In this document: one piece after another, positions 27,062 through 28,599 of the stretch
Layout of the letters: the number at the start of each line of letters is the position of its first letter
Numbering within the stretch: position 1 is the stretch's first letter
Source: Botryllus schlosseri
Taxonomy: Eukaryota > Chordata > Ascidiacea > Stolidobranchia > Styelidae
DNA length: 28,599 nt
Direction of reading: 5' to 3'
NCBI GenBank assembly: GCA_000444245.1
Contig: ATSW01001979.1
Location: 1-28,599, forward strand
Notes under the pieces: generated by a model
What the model saw: the letters and a program-made list of their open reading frames with translations, nothing else
Databases searched by the model: none
What the model was told of the DNA's origin: nothing
Position numbers and translations under genes: made by a program

Positions 27062-28599
27062 CAGAGGTGGTCAAAGTAGTCAAGGAAGCTACTCAAGTAG
27101 AAGTAGAAGTAGCGACGAAAAATCTACTTAAGTACGAGTAGAAGTACTTCTTCCATAAGCAACCTAAACTACTTGAAGTAGAAGTAGAATTGACTGACTT
27201 TAAAAGTACTCAAGTAAGTAAGTAGTTGTGAAAACGATTCTAATTCGTTCACAAGGATTGTAAAAAGGTGCAAATTGAGCTATGCGAAAGGTGACGAGCT
27301 TGATTCATATTGATGCATACCACCAGGTATCCAATTTTCGAGATATTTTCCGGAAATTAAAGGCATCACTACACTTGCTTTTGTACTTCAACATGTATGT
27401 TATCCAGACAAAAGAACTGATATTAATTATAACTCAAAGTATATATGATATTGGGAATTAAAAGTAAAATGTAAATACTACTTCTAAAAGTGGAACATGT
27501 ATTTCATGCTTTTAGTCAGGGCTGTAATGACTCGAGTCATACTCGGGTCACGATTTTTTGATGACTCGACTTGACTCGAGTCATTTTCGTAAAAATGAAA
27601 AATGACTCGACTCGACTCGAGTAAATTTGTGTATTGACTCGACTTGTACTCGAGTCATTGCGCATGACTCGGAGTCCGAGTCTCGGACCAAGTCATATGA
27701 CTCGAGACTGGGTCTACCAAGACAGGCATTTCATTGTAATTTCTTAGAATAGTAAAGTTATCACACTATAAATATTTTGTCTATCAGTACTAATACTTGA
27801 AAATGCTACCAGAAACTGTTATAAGTGGGGAAAATTAGCATATTATAAATGCGAACCATTCGATATTACCAAACAGAGTAATAAAAAGTGGGTTTAACAA
27901 GACTTTAACTGGAAACATAGCAGTCAACACAATGACTTGGAGTCGGACTCGAGTCAAAACACTATGACTCGGACTCGACACTCTACTCCGTGACTTGGAC
28001 TCGGACTTGACTCGGTACTGAATTGAAAATGACTCGATTTGACTCCAGTCAAAACTATAAAAACGAGATTGACTTGTGACTCAGAACCTTGAGACTTGGT
28101 TATAACCCTGCCTTTAGTCCAGAAAGTTTCAAAGGTGATATGCTAAAACAGCTCTAAAACTAAAAAAAAAGTCAGAGTCCACTTTTCCAGATTAGGACAC
28201 GCCATGGACATGCTAAATTACGATATGACAAGTAAATGCTAGATTGCGAAACATCGGTTTCAAACGTCATGATGAGCGATATATACTGTGATGAATTATT
28301 TCATATGGGCGAAGGACGACAATGTGGTGTAAACGGAACAACGCCAATCGGCGACCTAAATTATATTCACTGATACTTTCGTGAAATCATACTGATCACG
28401 CCGTATCCACTGCGCGCGAAGCGCGATGAAAATTCTTCGCTTTACTCAACTTTTATGAGAATTAAATGTTGATAGTCCGTGAAAACAGCCCCGAAATTTC
28501 TCAGGCTATCTTCCTGATTGGAAGATTGAACTACTTCCACTTGACAAATTGAAAATAGCGAAAAGTAAGTAAGTAGATCACAAAATATTACGAAGTAGA
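27062..28599. mobile_element. CAGAGGTGGTCA family, copy D (right end outside window)
   Basis: Starts CAGAGGTGGTCAAAGTAGTC after CTATACGA. Same orientation as copy C, with an internal deletion near 27340 and the 27517-28110 element inserted. The last bases (GATCACAAAATATTACGAAG) match copy C about 107 bp before its right end, so the element should finish about 110 bp beyond the window. Confidence 0.9.
27517..28110. mobile_element. GACTCGAGTC-array hAT-like element nested in copy D
   Basis: Ends CAGGGCTGTAATGACTCGAG and ACTTGGTTATAACCCTG, flanked by CTTTTAGT (27509-27516) and CCTTTAGT (28111-28118). Copy C has the uninterrupted site. Both ends are packed with GACTCGAGTC/GAGTCGGACTC units, as in the 8132-8701 copy. 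There is no transposase frame. Confidence 0.92.

Overview
The window looks like a piece of a compact metazoan genome that is full of DNA transposons. There are no bacterial features. The one well-supported host gene is split into spliced exons with GT-AG introns, one of them only 55 nt. Most of the remaining sequence is non-autonomous hAT-like elements with 8-bp target-site duplications (TSDs). The tiny intron, the AT-rich background and the load of small hAT families would fit a tunicate or another marine invertebrate. That placement is inference; no species-diagnostic gene was seen.

Left half (about 951-14567, minus strand): a rhodopsin-like G-protein-coupled receptor in at least five exons (14567-13370, 9994-9822, 6331-6184, 1392-1241, 1185-951). 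All five splice phases agree (1,0,1,0,1) and together they encode 635 residues from the first Met to the end of TM6. TM7 and the tail lie beyond position 1. The receptor has a signal-like N-terminus and a roughly 320-residue ectodomain with a 30-residue tandem repeat, many dibasic sites and six N-glycosylation sequons. It has the helix marks N1.50, D2.50, ERF in place of DRY, W4.50, P5.50 and E6.30, but lacks the usual TM3-ECL2 cysteine pair. A TATA box sits just upstream of exon 1.

The receptor's long introns are mostly transposon. Intron 1 (3375 bp) holds elements at 10163-11111, 11204-12335 (with another nested at 11356-11660) and 12464-13271, about 86 percent of its length. Intron 2 holds a three-level nest (7283-9779 > 8085-9428 > 8132-8701). 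Intron 3 holds 1524-2717 and a 3648-5736 element carrying a 4211-5494 insertion.

Right half (14778-28599): mostly intergenic transposon nests. A relative of the 8085 element at 14778 is interrupted by a tRNA-derived SINE (15045-15283). There is an old 16140-17281 element with a 440-bp insertion, and a zone at 17385-18606 bounded by ATTAGA-rich arrays that contains a possible orphan 3' exon. Four copies of a CAGAGGTGGTCA-ended family lie in the window (4211, 18764, 25245, 27062). A 4.6-kb element at 20149-24770 has perfect 8-bp TSDs and contains a 557-bp palindrome, a second nested element, and a broken minus-strand gene with a C2H2 zinc finger that I do not recognise.

The most unusual signals are the repeat-bearing receptor ectodomain, the zinc-finger gene carried inside a hAT-like element, the long palindrome, and two motifs shared between otherwise unrelated element families: short subterminal arrays, and a CGCGC-TTC-GCGCG hairpin after a T-run.
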